Shown: one piece after another, positions 49,001 to 57,739 of the stretch | How the letters are laid out: every line of letters starts with the position of its first letter | Numbering within the stretch: the first letter of the stretch is position 1 | Source: Synechococcus sp. WH 5701 | GTDB lineage: Bacteria > Cyanobacteriota > Cyanobacteriia > PCC-6307 > Cyanobiaceae | Direction: 5' to 3' | Assembly: GCF_000153045.1 (NCBI RefSeq) | Contig: NZ_CH724159.1 | Location: 1,121,844-1,185,843 of the forward strand | Length of the DNA: 64,000 nucleotides | The notes under the pieces: model-generated | The model's database searches: none | The model's input: the letters and a program-made list of their open reading frames with translations, nothing else | Told to the model about the DNA's origin: nothing | Made by a program: the position numbers and the translations under genes

Positions 49001-49358
49001 GAGACCTTGACGTCAACTCCTGAACGACCCGCTCGGCTTCGCCCAGAACCGCCTGAACCAGAGGGGACTCCAGGGAAAACACCGCCGAGGCGGAGGAGGC
49101 CCCCGCTTCCAGGCAAGCGCAGGCCTCCGCGAGCCCCAGCGCCCCCAGGCTGGCGCTGGGGGAGCGAAGGGCATGGGCATGAAAGGCCAAAGCCCGCCGG
49201 TCAGACTGGCGGGCGGCCTCACGAATGGCCTCCAGCTGGAGCGGTGCATCCTCCAGATACATGGTGATCAGCTCAAGGATGAGTGCATCAGCCTCGGACC
49301 CACCCAGAGCACGCAAGTCCTCCCAGATCCGTTGATCGAGAACCGAGTGTGCCGTCAT
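48990..49358 (-). CDS. Histidine-containing phosphotransfer (HPt) protein
   Basis: 122 residues from ATG 49358 (MTAHSVLDQRIW), whose start overlaps the stop of the upstream hybrid kinase (ATGA). HPt four-helix bundle with the phospho-His motif AHALRSPSASLGALGLAEAC (HxLRSxSxxLGA). It relays phosphate from a hybrid kinase receiver to another receiver, here most simply that of the phosphatase encoded next. Upstream in-frame codons overlap the kinase gene and do not look like protein. Confidence 0.92.
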   Translation of the reverse strand: MTAHSVLDQRIWEDLRALGGSEADALILELITMYLEDAPLQLEAIREAARQSDRRALAFHAHALRSPSASLGALGLAEACACLEAGASSASAVFSLESPLVQAVLGEAERVVQELTSRSREL

Positions 49359-51043
49359 TGGGGCGAATCGAAGGGTGCCAGGACCGCTGATGGTGGAGTG
49401 CCTGCAGACAAGGCAGAACGACCCTGATGAAGGGATTGCCAGTGCAGAAAGCGCTGAAGACAACCCTGCAAGGCCGGAACTCTCACAGGTTTGGTCAGGA
49501 AATCCTGCATGCCTGCGGCAAGGCACTCCTGTTGCTGATCTTCGAACGCGAACGCCGTCAGCGCCACCACATAAGGCTGTGGGATCGGCAAGGCGCGCAG
49601 CTGGCGGGTGGCCTCGAGCCCATCGATGCCGGGCATCTGCAGATCCATCAACACCAGATTGAATCCCCCCTGGCCAAGACGTTCCACGGCATCCTCACCG
49701 CAGTCGGCGAATTCGGCCTGGAGACTCAGCTTGGCCAGGAGAAGTTCAAGAACCCGCTGATTGATGCGGTTGTCTTCCACAGCGAGCAGGCGGACCGAGC
49801 TGAGGTCAAGCTCAAGGGGCTGATCCAATCCCGAAGCAGACAGAGCCTCGGGCTCACTGCGTTTCAGCGGTAAGCGGACATGGAATCGACTGCCCTGGCC
49901 AAGCTGGCTCACAGCCTCGATGCTTCCCCCCATCAAGCGGCAGAGCCGATCGCAGATGGCCAGCCCCAGGCCCGTGCCATGGTGATGGCTGGCATGGGCT
50001 TGATTGTGCTCCTGGGTGAAGTCCTGGAAGATTTTAGAAAGAAAGTCTTCGGAGATTCCGGTGCCTGTATCAGCTACGACAAGGTCCAACTCGATGGCAG
50101 ATGAGGTGAGTGGTCGCCAACCAATCTTGACATCAACTGAACCATGACTGGTAAACTTAATTGCATTATTGAGTAGATTGAGAACAATCTGACGAATGCG
50201 AAGACCGTCGCCAATCAGAGCATCGGGTGGATCATCACTAAAGGAGCAACGTAACTCAAGGCGCTTCGCACGCACAGCCGCATCCATCATCCGGCAGCAA
50301 TCCAGAACCAGTGATCGCAGAGAGAAAGTCTCCGAGCTGATCTTCATCTTTCTGGCTTCGATCTTGGAAAGATCAAGGATGTCATTGATGAGACGAAGCA
50401 ACAGCTCGGCACTGCTGTTAATGGTGTGAACAAGCTCCTGTTGCTGGCCGTCCAGGCTTGTATCCAGCAGGAGGTCGGACATGCCGATCACGGCATTGAG
50501 GGGAGTTCGGATCTCATGACTGATAGTGGACAGAAATTGCCCCATGGCACCCGTTGCTGCCAATGCTTCATCGCGGGCCAGTTGAAGTTCGAGAGTCCGG
50601 GCCGCCACATCCTGCTCGAGAGTGTCCCGGGCCTTGGTGATCTGATCCTGGGCGCGGGTGATCTCAGTGAGGTCACGGAACACAAAGACCAGAGAAGGAT
50701 CGGGTTTGAGATTGACCGGTGACCACTTGACCTCGACAACCCTGCGCGGCGGCGTGGGAGTGAGGTCCCAGAGCAAGCTGCCAGGCCCAAGGCGGGCCCC
50801 ATCAAGCAGATCCCGCGGTGTCTCCTGGATTCCGTCGATAAAGTGAGGGGGCAACAGGTCATCGAGAAGACGCCCCAGACTTAGCAACCTGGACTGACCA
50901 ACGAAGAGATTGAAGGCCCGGTTGGTCCATTCGACACGTCCGTTGAAATCGGTCAGTACCAGCGCGTCTTCGACCGAGCTCAGAGCTGCCTCCAGACGCC
51001 CCAATGTTCTGCGAAGCTGCTCCTGAAGATCCTCTGAACTCAA
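49355..51043 (-). CDS. PAS-containing hybrid histidine kinase with receiver domain
   Basis: 562 residues if a TTG at 51043 is the start (GGAG and GAGG just upstream, 4 bases after the previous stop); another TTG at 51127 would overlap the PAS gene by 80 bases with unlikely residues. Domains: PAS (~15-135, SVEDALVLTDFNGRVEWTNRAF), coiled coil, DHp [18 protein letters not shown], HATPase (LLNNAIKFTSHG, ADTGTGISEDF, GTGLGLAICDRL), receiver with LMDLQMPGIDG and FLTKPV. No membrane helix, so a cytoplasmic sensor. The central part of the gene (50.1-50.4 kb) is visibly AT-rich. Confidence 0.92.
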   Translation of the reverse strand: MSSEDLQEQLRRTLGRLEAALSSVEDALVLTDFNGRVEWTNRAFNLFVGQSRLLSLGRLLDDLLPPHFIDGIQETPRDLLDGARLGPGSLLWDLTPTPPRRVVEVKWSPVNLKPDPSLVFVFRDLTEITRAQDQITKARDTLEQDVAARTLELQLARDEALAATGAMGQFLSTISHEIRTPLNAVIGMSDLLLDTSLDGQQQELVHTINSSAELLLRLINDILDLSKIEARKMKISSETFSLRSLVLDCCRMMDAAVRAKRLELRCSFSDDPPDALIGDGLRIRQIVLNLLNNAIKFTSHGSVDVKIGWRPLTSSAIELDLVVADTGTGISEDFLSKIFQDFTQEHNQAHASHHHGTGLGLAICDRLCRLMGGSIEAVSQLGQGSRFHVRLPLKRSEPEALSASGLDQPLELDLSSVRLLAVEDNRINQRVLELLLAKLSLQAEFADCGEDAVERLGQGGFNLVLMDLQMPGIDGLEATRQLRALPIPQPYVVALTAFAFEDQQQECLAAGMQDFLTKPVRVPALQGCLQRFLHWQSLHQGRSALSAGTPPSAVLAPFDSPQ

Positions 51044-51047
51044 TGCC

Positions 51048-51422
51048 TCACTCCAGCGGTGTGAGGGTGGCAGCAAAGCTCCAGGTGGAGCCCTCACGCT
51101 CAGCGACGATGAAGTGCTCAGACTCAACCTCGCGAAGATCCTTGCAGACGGTCTTCAGCTTGAGCGGGTGATTGAGAACTTCAGAGCCAACACCCTCGGT
51201 AATCCTGAAACGGGAGAATCCAAGGTGGTGAGCATCCTTGAAAAAAGTGGGCAGAATCAAGCCAAGGGAGCGGCCGAGGATGTCATCAGGAAGCCATCCG
51301 TAGACTTGTTGAAAAGCCTCATTGATCTCCACAACGATGCCCTCCTGGTCGGCGCGCAGGAAGGGGAGAGCGGTGCCGCGCAATTGATCGATCGTGACTT
51401 TTTCGCTATCCAGGTCAGCCAT
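51048..51422 (-). CDS. Stand-alone PAS-domain protein
   Basis: 124 residues from ATG 51422: a single PAS domain (LRADQEGIVVEINEAFQQVYGWLPDDILGRSL, the usual N-I-N-x-A-F-x-x-x-xG-W/Y pattern) with no output domain. It is immediately upstream of, and probably cotranscribed with, the PAS hybrid kinase. It could bind a ligand or chromophore, or pair with the kinase PAS domain. An alternative reading is that it was once the N-terminus of the kinase, now split off. Confidence 0.8.
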   Translation of the reverse strand: MADLDSEKVTIDQLRGTALPFLRADQEGIVVEINEAFQQVYGWLPDDILGRSLGLILPTFFKDAHHLGFSRFRITEGVGSEVLNHPLKLKTVCKDLREVESEHFIVAEREGSTWSFAATLTPLE

Positions 51423-51501
51423 GGTCTGATGTCAATCGGGAGATGATACTAAGAATGCTTCAGGGAGGAGCAGGAATGATGGATCAGCCACCATCAGAGG
51501 C

Positions 51502-52857
51502 TCAGGCTATCAGCAGAGTGCCTGAGGGTGGAGGTGGCTGATCCTCGGGCACAGATTCCTGAAGCGCAAGCCCCATGACCACCAGACCGGGCCAGTACAA
51601 ATAGACAAGAATCTCAAGATTCTCGCCAAACGTGTAAAGAAACAGAATGATGACAATGCTCAGGCCAACTCGGGCCAGCTGTCGACGCGAATCCAACGCT
51701 CTGATCAGAAGATCAACGAAGCTGGCCAGCATGGGCAAAGCCAAGGCCGCAAAACCAGCGGCACCCTTGACAAAGAGCAACCCAGCCCAGGTGTGATGGG
51801 AGCCGATCGGCATCCCCTCGACCAGGTGTGGGCCCTTCTCCACAATTCCATGTCCCCAGAGGGGAGCCTCTACCTTCCAACGATAGACGGCGATACGCTT
51901 CAGTGCCATGCGAACCCGCGTGGACCCCGCCCGGGCTGATTTGAATGAATCCCAGAACTGCTCCAGACTGAGCAGAATCCAGGGAGAGAGCAGGCCCGCC
52001 AGATAACTGACGAAGCCGAGGATCAACAGCATGGCCGGCCGTGCCAGCCGGCCGAGAATAGCCGTGATCAAGGGAACGAGAACAAGGCTCAACTGGGCCA
52101 GCCTCGACTTGCAGACCAGACACATCACGACCGATCCCATCAAGCCCGCGCTTTTCCAGCGTGGATTCTTCTCCTGAAGCGAAAGCATGAAGAACACGTT
52201 GCCGACCATACCCAGTGCTGGTCCCCATGGGGTGAACAATCGCCAGCGCAGATCACCGGTGCTGCCGTCGATTTCGTAAAGGGGTACATCGAAGAACTCA
52301 TTGCCCGGACCACCAATCAACCTCAGTGGTGAGACATAGAGAACCTGGGGAAGATGCAGATATGGCGTGAGCAGGAGAATAGGGGTAATCAGCAAGGTGT
52401 GCAAGCCAACAATGCAGATCGCCCGATAAATCAAAGGGGCGCGGATCCTCAGGCAGCCAGCCAGGGGATAAAGGGCCAGAGCTGCCCATCCCTTGGCCCA
52501 GCCGATCGATGATTTGATGATCATGGCGATGCCTAGATTGAAGTCGAGATGCCCGGCAAGCAGCGCCACCTCCATCAGCAGCATTCCGCCGACCCAGCAC
52601 CAGAGCACCCAGGACACACGCAAGCGCTCCGAGTCAGGCGTGGATTCATCCTGGGCCAACACCTTGATCAGCAGGCAAAACAGCAACAGCCAACCGAGGA
52701 CAGAGCCCACCACATAGAGCCCACCAACGACCCAGATGGGATAGATCCATGTGATGGACCACCAGACCAGGCGCTCAGGAAGATTGGTGGGCGTGATCCG
52801 ATCCTGAGCTTTGGGAGCCCTCGCTGCGCCATCCAAGCCCAGGGAGGGAGCCTTCAT
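51502..52857 (-). CDS. O-antigen ligase/polymerase-like (Wzy) membrane protein
   Basis: 451 residues from ATG 52857, which overlaps the stop of the chain-length gene (ATGA). About ten membrane helices. A large extracytoplasmic loop region has YRWKVEAPLWGHGIVEKGPHLVEGMPIGSHHTWAGLL, the pattern of O-antigen ligase/Wzy family proteins (PxxGxG ... HNxxL), here with SHHT. It is predicted to polymerise repeat units of the polysaccharide in the periplasm. Because WaaL-type ligases share the fold, the polymerase call rests on the OPX/PCP/Wzx neighbourhood. Confidence 0.82.
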   Translation of the reverse strand: MKAPSLGLDGAARAPKAQDRITPTNLPERLVWWSITWIYPIWVVGGLYVVGSVLGWLLLFCLLIKVLAQDESTPDSERLRVSWVLWCWVGGMLLMEVALLAGHLDFNLGIAMIIKSSIGWAKGWAALALYPLAGCLRIRAPLIYRAICIVGLHTLLITPILLLTPYLHLPQVLYVSPLRLIGGPGNEFFDVPLYEIDGSTGDLRWRLFTPWGPALGMVGNVFFMLSLQEKNPRWKSAGLMGSVVMCLVCKSRLAQLSLVLVPLITAILGRLARPAMLLILGFVSYLAGLLSPWILLSLEQFWDSFKSARAGSTRVRMALKRIAVYRWKVEAPLWGHGIVEKGPHLVEGMPIGSHHTWAGLLFVKGAAGFAALALPMLASFVDLLIRALDSRRQLARVGLSIVIILFLYTFGENLEILVYLYWPGLVVMGLALQESVPEDQPPPPSGTLLIA

Positions 52858-54269
52858 GGGGAGATGAACTTGGACAGCTTCTTGACCCAGGGCTTGCGCA
52901 CCCACAACAGCCAGAGACCAAGGCTCGAGAAGACGGAGCCGAGAACAGCCCCCGCCAGCACAAATCCCACCTTGGGAGAGGAAGATTTCTGGGGCAACTC
53001 CGGATCCACGACCATCTGGACAAGGGGATAGGCCGAGAACAGCTCGCCCTGACCCAGATCCAGCTTGGTGAGCGTGGAGGCGAAGACAGCCTCGGCGATC
53101 TGCACATCACGCTTGAGGGTGTCCAGGTTCGACTGGCGCTGGGAGAGTCGGCCCAGACGGGCTTCCAGGCTTGCAATGGCCCGATCCAGGCCCAGGATTC
53201 GGCCCTGAACACCCTGAAGGTCGGCTTGCACCGTCACCAGACCCTGCAGCAGGGTGTCGCGGCCCGAGGCCCCTGAGCTGGCCAGGGCCAGGCGGGCCAG
53301 CTCAGCCGAGGACAGTGACCGCGACAGAAGCGAACGGCTTCGACGAAGGAGCGCAGCCATCGCCGACTCCTGTCTCTTGCGTTCCTTGACCACCCGGGGA
53401 TGGTTGACTCCGAAGCGCCCCGACAACACCTTGAGGGAGGCGCTGGCCTCGCTGTACTCCCTCAAGTTCTGCTGAAAGACCCCATCGTTCTGAAGCAGAA
53501 AGGCATCCGCCGCCTGAGACGAACTAAGTCCGAGATCGCGCCTCAGCTGTTGCAGACGAGCAGCGAACAGGCGCTGCTGGGCAGTGGCCTCAGCCCGCTG
53601 CTTACGGAGATCCTCGATGTTGCTGGAGAGGTTGCCAACAAGATCGTCTGAAGTGAGCCCAGACCGCGACTTGTACTGGGAGAGTTTGGTCTGGGCGAGT
53701 TCCAGCTTGAGCTGGGCCTCACTCAGAATCTTCTGGGTGGGACCCTCGCGTTGGCTGATCTCCCGGCGTCGAAGCTCATTGAGTCGCTCGGAGATCGCCT
53801 CATAAAGCGCAAAGGATTTTGCCTTCGCCAGAGCCGGAGAAGGGGCACCCACCTCGAACTGCATCAAGGTGGTGTTATCCAACAGCTTGATTCTCGGCTT
53901 CTTGAACTGATCGGGAGATAGACCCGCCAGCTTGGCGGCCCGACGCAGCACCGTATCGCTGCTGAAAATGTATTCATAGTTGGCCCGCTGATCAAAAGTG
54001 GAGCTACCCATTCCCGTTCCACTGGAGGAAGACGCCTGGCCAATTTCTGGCAGATTGACGCTCACACCACTGCTGCCACCAGGCAGAAGCAGGGCCCATG
54101 TCGTCGTGTAGACCGGGCGGGCCAAAGCCAGGTACACCAGCGACGTGATCCAGATGAAGCCATTGGCGACGAGGCCCAGGGTGGCGTAGCGGTTCCAGCG
54201 ACGCTTCAGGTAGCCATGCAGCGGATGGGCCCGCAGCTTTGAAGCAATCTTCCGCGTTGCTGCCTGCAT
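52854..54269 (-). CDS. Polysaccharide co-polymerase (Wzz/GumC-like, no kinase domain)
   Basis: 471 residues. TM1 near residue 30-50 (LGLVANGFIWITSLVYLALA), a long periplasmic coiled-coil domain (Leu/Gln/Arg-rich, ~150-400) and TM2 near 440-460 (FVLAGAVLGSVFSSLGLWLLW), followed by a short basic tail. No cytoplasmic tyrosine-kinase domain, unlike full PCP-2a proteins. It sets chain length and links the Wzy polymerase to the OPX exporter. Starts at ATG sharing one base with the OPX stop (TGATG). Confidence 0.88.
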   Translation of the reverse strand: MQAATRKIASKLRAHPLHGYLKRRWNRYATLGLVANGFIWITSLVYLALARPVYTTTWALLLPGGSSGVSVNLPEIGQASSSSGTGMGSSTFDQRANYEYIFSSDTVLRRAAKLAGLSPDQFKKPRIKLLDNTTLMQFEVGAPSPALAKAKSFALYEAISERLNELRRREISQREGPTQKILSEAQLKLELAQTKLSQYKSRSGLTSDDLVGNLSSNIEDLRKQRAEATAQQRLFAARLQQLRRDLGLSSSQAADAFLLQNDGVFQQNLREYSEASASLKVLSGRFGVNHPRVVKERKRQESAMAALLRRSRSLLSRSLSSAELARLALASSGASGRDTLLQGLVTVQADLQGVQGRILGLDRAIASLEARLGRLSQRQSNLDTLKRDVQIAEAVFASTLTKLDLGQGELFSAYPLVQMVVDPELPQKSSSPKVGFVLAGAVLGSVFSSLGLWLLWVRKPWVKKLSKFISP

Positions 54270-55357
54270 CAGAAGAACGTGCGAATCAGTGTTCCTGGCA
54301 GGATCACATCCGACAACGTCCTCATGACATCGCGGATGGATGTCACGGTAGAGTCAAAGCACGCTACCGAGTCGTTGGCCATCAGATAAGGGTTGTTAGC
54401 ATCATTGGTGGAGGCCTGCATCAGTTCATGAATGCCTCGCTCCAGCACTGAAGTTTTGCCGGTGAGCTCGTTGGTTGTGACCAGAATCGCTCGACGACCC
54501 GCATTCGTGCCTCTGGTGCCACCGACGCAATTGGCGGCGACGACAGCCTGGGAAAACCGTGATCCATAGGAAAACGACGTGGCATCCCGACTGATCCCCG
54601 AGATCGAGTTTCCAGTCGCCGGAACCGTAAGGTTTGAGAGGAAGATCTTCACACCGACTGGGGTCACCTGTGAAGGCCTGACAATCAGGTTATTGACAAC
54701 TCCGGTATCAGGAACGATCACCTGATCACCGGCGATCAGGGGGACATCATCAAAGGGTTCCCCATTGAAGATGCCGCTGAGGTTTAGGGTTCGCTGCTTC
54801 CCAGCCCGGATCAGCTGGATGGCCGTGATGTCAGCCGTTGGCTTGAGACCACCGGCCTGGCGCAGGGCGACAGAAAGGTAGCGATTGGTGGGATTGTTGC
54901 CGCTGATTTGAACCGGAGGTTGGGTGAGCTCAGCATCGGACAATTCGTTGATCAGGACACGGCCAGGCAGGAATGTGGCCCCACGCACGAACACCTGGGC
55001 AGGGGCCCACTGGATGACGTTCACACTGACGCGCAGGAACGAGGGCTGGAAGTAGCCACCCGAGAGCAGGGCCTGGGTGATCGAATGCTGGAGTGCGCTG
55101 GGCTCCAGTCCAGCAGCACTCAGGGGAGGCAGGTAGGGAATCTCCAGATTCCCGTCCTGATTCACCTCGTAAAGTCCGCTGAACTCCTCTCCATCCGGAA
55201 TGCTCAACTTGAGCCGATCCCCTGGAGACAGGGGCAGCGCCCGGCCGGGACCTGCCAGACACATGCCCATGCCGGCAGCCAGGAGAGCGACAATCGCCGC
55301 AGCCGCAGCAGAACAGCGAGGCCAAAGACGCAGCTGAAACCAATCCTTGTGGAGCAT
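54269..55357 (-). CDS. Polysaccharide export (OPX, Wza/GumB-like) protein
   Basis: About 362 residues from ATG 55357, or 380 from a TTG at 55411. Signal sequence AAAAAIVALLAAGMGMCLAG, then the Poly_export domain (LPLSPGDRLKLSIPDGEEFSG, VNQDGNLEIPYL) and SLBB-like domains (VFVRGATFLPGRVLI, SVALRQAGGLKPTADI, LIAGDQVIVPD). It forms or completes the channel through the periplasm and outer membrane. The C-terminal third carries extra Ala/Thr/Asn-rich sequence with two Cys. First gene of the minus arm. Confidence 0.9.
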   Translation of the reverse strand: MLHKDWFQLRLWPRCSAAAAAIVALLAAGMGMCLAGPGRALPLSPGDRLKLSIPDGEEFSGLYEVNQDGNLEIPYLPPLSAAGLEPSALQHSITQALLSGGYFQPSFLRVSVNVIQWAPAQVFVRGATFLPGRVLINELSDAELTQPPVQISGNNPTNRYLSVALRQAGGLKPTADITAIQLIRAGKQRTLNLSGIFNGEPFDDVPLIAGDQVIVPDTGVVNNLIVRPSQVTPVGVKIFLSNLTVPATGNSISGISRDATSFSYGSRFSQAVVAANCVGGTRGTNAGRRAILVTTNELTGKTSVLERGIHELMQASTNDANNPYLMANDSVACFDSTVTSIRDVMRTLSDVILPGTLIRTFF

Positions 55358-55506
55358 CGGCAGGTGATCTGTCACTTCGGATGATGCAGGTCCTGCACCG
55401 TCATGACCCAACGGCTTTGACCATGTTAAGCATGATCACAAGTCCATCGCTGTCCATGCCCTGTCCCGCAAGGCGCGTTTCCACCACGGCGAAGGAACTG
55501 GAGCGA

Positions 55507-55532
55507 TGGAGACGTCCACATGGAGACATCCA
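55507..55532. promoter_or_regulatory. Tandem dyads, candidate regulator site
   Basis: TGGA-GACG-TCCA (55507-55518) and TGGA-GACA-TCCA (55521-55532): two near-identical 12-base elements, each with TGGA/TCCA arms, 14 bases apart. A further TGGAG half-site lies at 55499. The spacing fits binding of a dimeric or tandem-binding regulator. Confidence 0.5.
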
Positions 55533-55582
55533 AGACTTGGCACGATGCTAGATTTTGTGGCAACAACAAAACTCTGCCATGC

Positions 55583-55607
55583 CGGTGGGTCCTTCAAACT
55601 CCCACCG
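55583..55607. promoter_or_regulatory. Inverted repeat in the exopolysaccharide control region
   Basis: Perfect 7-bp arms CGGTGGG (55583-55589) and CCCACCG (55601-55607) with an 11-base loop. No T tract follows, so it is more likely an operator or a leader hairpin than a terminator. Confidence 0.4.
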
Positions 55608-55645
55608 TGCAGCAGCCCATGAGCAGCGCCAACACCATGTTGCTG

Positions 55646-55662
55646 GATTGCTGAAAGCAATC
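55646..55662 (+). promoter_or_regulatory. Inverted repeat just upstream of the pyruvyl-transferase gene
   Basis: Perfect 7-bp arms GATTGCT / AGCAATC with a 3-base loop (GAA), ending 26 bases before the ATG at 55689. It would form a tight hairpin in the mRNA leader, or serve as an operator. Confidence 0.45.
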
Positions 55663-55688
55663 AACGGTTACCTGATCTTGCTCTAATC

Positions 55689-56756
55689 ATGGCTAACCGC
55701 ATTGGGTTGATCAACACCTACTCAACCCTGAACATCGGCGATGCAGCCATCTACAGCGCCCTGGCCAGCATGGTGGAGCCCGCAGAGGTGGTGGCCCAAG
55801 TTCAGGACATTGAACCACTGCCGGTCCCTGGTGTCAGCTTTCCGGCCGAACTCGGCTCCTGTGATGCCCTGATCAGTGTCGGTGGCGACATCTTCAACAA
55901 CGGCAGAGAGTGGCTGATCACGCGCACTTTTCTGCAAAATCTCAAGCAGCTCCGTCATGATCCGAGCCACACGGTTCTGTTCGGCCAATCCATCCCAAGG
56001 TCATGCCATGGGCTGAGCTTCCAGGCCCTGGTGTTGTGCCTGAAGCGTCTGGCGGGCGTGTGCGTCCGCGATGCCGAAAGTCACCGGCGCCTGCGCCAGG
56101 CCGGCGTGAAAGCGATCCTCTCCTACGACGCAGCCTTTGCCCTGACCCTTCATCCCCGCGCCGAAGCCGAGGCCAGCCGCCTGTTCCGTGATGCCGGGAT
56201 CGAGCCGTCACGGGCAGCCCTGCTTTCGGTGCGGGGCTTCGACAGGATGTATGTCCACAACCCTGCAACCTTTCAGGACCAACTGGTGGAACTCAGCCAG
56301 CTCCTGCTGGGACGGGGCCTCCAGCCCGTGGTTCTGATCCAGTCCAAGGCCTATGGGGCCGACAACGACCTGGCCGTGGCCCAAGCCCTGACCGAGCGGG
56401 TCCCCCAGCTGGCCAGCTTCAATCCCTTTCAGGAAGGTTCGGGTCTGGCTGGCTGGCAACTGGTGATGGGTGCCCTCAAGCTGGCGAGCCTGACTGTGGC
56501 CGTTCGCTATCACACAGCCGTGCTCGCCCTGGCCGCCGGACGGGTGCCCTTCAACCTGCATTACTCCAACAAGGGGCGCGACCTCAGCGAGCGACTGGGA
56601 GTGGTTGGCTGTGGTCTCGAGAGCTTTGAGCCCTCTACCCAGCTGGAGACGATTCTTGAGTCCGGACAGCGCCGCTTCAACGATGGAGAGATCCGCCGCC
56701 AGGTGCGTCACGACCTGCGGCAGATCCTGGATCCTGTCCTGGACGGTCGCTGGTGA
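55689..56756 (+). CDS. Polysaccharide pyruvyl transferase family protein
   Basis: 355 residues. N-terminus RIGLINTYSTLNIGDAAIYSAL (the N-x-GD element of the family), then ALISVGGDIFNNG, TVLFGQSIPR, VCVRDAESHRRLR (RD) and a C-terminal VAVRYHTAVLALAAGRVPF (RxH active-site motif). Such enzymes (CsaB, WcaK, GumL relatives) put pyruvate ketals on sugars using phosphoenolpyruvate, giving the polymer negative charge. First gene of the plus arm; overlaps the next gene by 4 bases. Confidence 0.9.
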   Translation: MANRIGLINTYSTLNIGDAAIYSALASMVEPAEVVAQVQDIEPLPVPGVSFPAELGSCDALISVGGDIFNNGREWLITRTFLQNLKQLRHDPSHTVLFGQSIPRSCHGLSFQALVLCLKRLAGVCVRDAESHRRLRQAGVKAILSYDAAFALTLHPRAEAEASRLFRDAGIEPSRAALLSVRGFDRMYVHNPATFQDQLVELSQLLLGRGLQPVVLIQSKAYGADNDLAVAQALTERVPQLASFNPFQEGSGLAGWQLVMGALKLASLTVAVRYHTAVLALAAGRVPFNLHYSNKGRDLSERLGVVGCGLESFEPSTQLETILESGQRRFNDGEIRRQVRHDLRQILDPVLDGRW

Positions 56757-57739
56757 GAGTCCTTCACATCCTCGCTGGCCAGGGCATGGGCTGGAGCGGC
56801 GGCATCGCCTCCACCCTCGAGAGTCTCTCCCGATCCCGCTTGGGGGAGTGGGTCACGTTCGAGTGTGTGGGCCGTGAGGACGCCCGACGCCGAATCCGGG
56901 ACTGGCGCCCGCACCTGATCGTGCTGCATCGCGCCAGCTCCTGGCGCGGCCTGACGGATCTGGCCGCCCTGGCTGGGCCCCGGCGCGTCCTGATCGAGCA
57001 CCATTACAGCCAGGGTTTCGAGCAGCACCAGGTCCCCTCGAAGCGGCGATTCCGCAGCATGCTTCGCCTCACCTACGGCGCCATGGACCGGGTCGTGGCC
57101 GTTTCCGAGGGACAACGGCAATGGATGCGAGAGGCCCAGCTGGTGGGCGACAGTCGTCTGCGCTTGATCCGCTCCAGCCGTGATGTGGCCCCCTTCCTCG
57201 CGGTGCCGCTGCCCGGCCCGGCCCCCAGGCCACTGCGGCTGGTGGCCTTCGGACGCCTGAATGAACAGAAGGGATTTGATCTGTTGATCGAGGCCGTGCG
57301 CCAGCTGCCGGCCGGCAGCGTGCAACTGCGGCTGGGGGGAGAGGGACCGCTGCGCTCCAGTCTCGAGCAGCGGGCCGGCGGCGATCCAGCCATCCAGTTG
57401 GTGGGCCGCGTCGACGATGTGCCCGGCTTTCTGAGCCAGGCCGATGCTGTGGCGATTCCCTCCCGCTGGGAACCGTGGGGCAATGTCTGCCTGGAAGCGA
57501 GAGCGGCGGCGCGTCCCATCCTGGTGCGGGCGGTGGATGGCCTCCAGGAGCAGGCCCAAGGTTGTGGCCTCGCGGTCGAGAGCGACGAACCTTCGGCCTG
57601 GGCCGCCGCCATCGACGTGATGGCGGCGGCCAGCGACGAGCAACGCCTGACCTGGGCACGGCATGGCCGCTCAACCGCCGTCTCCGCCTGGGACAACTTC
57701 GTGTGCGCCTGGGAAACGCTGCTTGGGGAGTTCCGATGA
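56753..57739 (+). CDS. Glycosyltransferase family 4
   Basis: 328 residues from a GTG that overlaps the preceding stop (GTGA). GT-B fold: MRVLHILAGQGMGWSGGIA donor-side loop, VVAVSEGQRQWM, LRLVAFGRLNEQKGFDLLIEAVRQL (GRLxxxKG), then LVGRVDDVPGFLSQADAVAIPSRWEPWGNVCLEARAAARP with the retaining-GT4 Glu (E-x7-E pattern). Cytoplasmic, adds a sugar to the lipid-linked repeat unit; donor and acceptor unknown. Confidence 0.92.
   Translation: MRVLHILAGQGMGWSGGIASTLESLSRSRLGEWVTFECVGREDARRRIRDWRPHLIVLHRASSWRGLTDLAALAGPRRVLIEHHYSQGFEQHQVPSKRRFRSMLRLTYGAMDRVVAVSEGQRQWMREAQLVGDSRLRLIRSSRDVAPFLAVPLPGPAPRPLRLVAFGRLNEQKGFDLLIEAVRQLPAGSVQLRLGGEGPLRSSLEQRAGGDPAIQLVGRVDDVPGFLSQADAVAIPSRWEPWGNVCLEARAAARPILVRAVDGLQEQAQGCGLAVESDEPSAWAAAIDVMAAASDEQRLTWARHGRSTAVSAWDNFVCAWETLLGEFR

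Larger units (their letters stand above)
55358..55688. promoter_or_regulatory. Divergent control region of the exopolysaccharide locus
   Basis: The 331 bases between the OPX gene and the pyruvyl-transferase gene must hold the promoters for both arms, since nearly all other gene junctions in each arm overlap or are under 80 bases. It contains the tandem dyads and inverted repeats listed separately and a possible plus-strand -10 TAGATT at 55549-55554. No gene or RNA was recognised. Confidence 0.55.

Noticed and set aside
49355..51127. Start of the PAS hybrid kinase at a TTG at 51127
   Set aside because: It would overlap the PAS gene by 80 bases, the added residues look like out-of-frame Ser/Pro sequence, and the TTG at 51043 has a better ribosome binding site.
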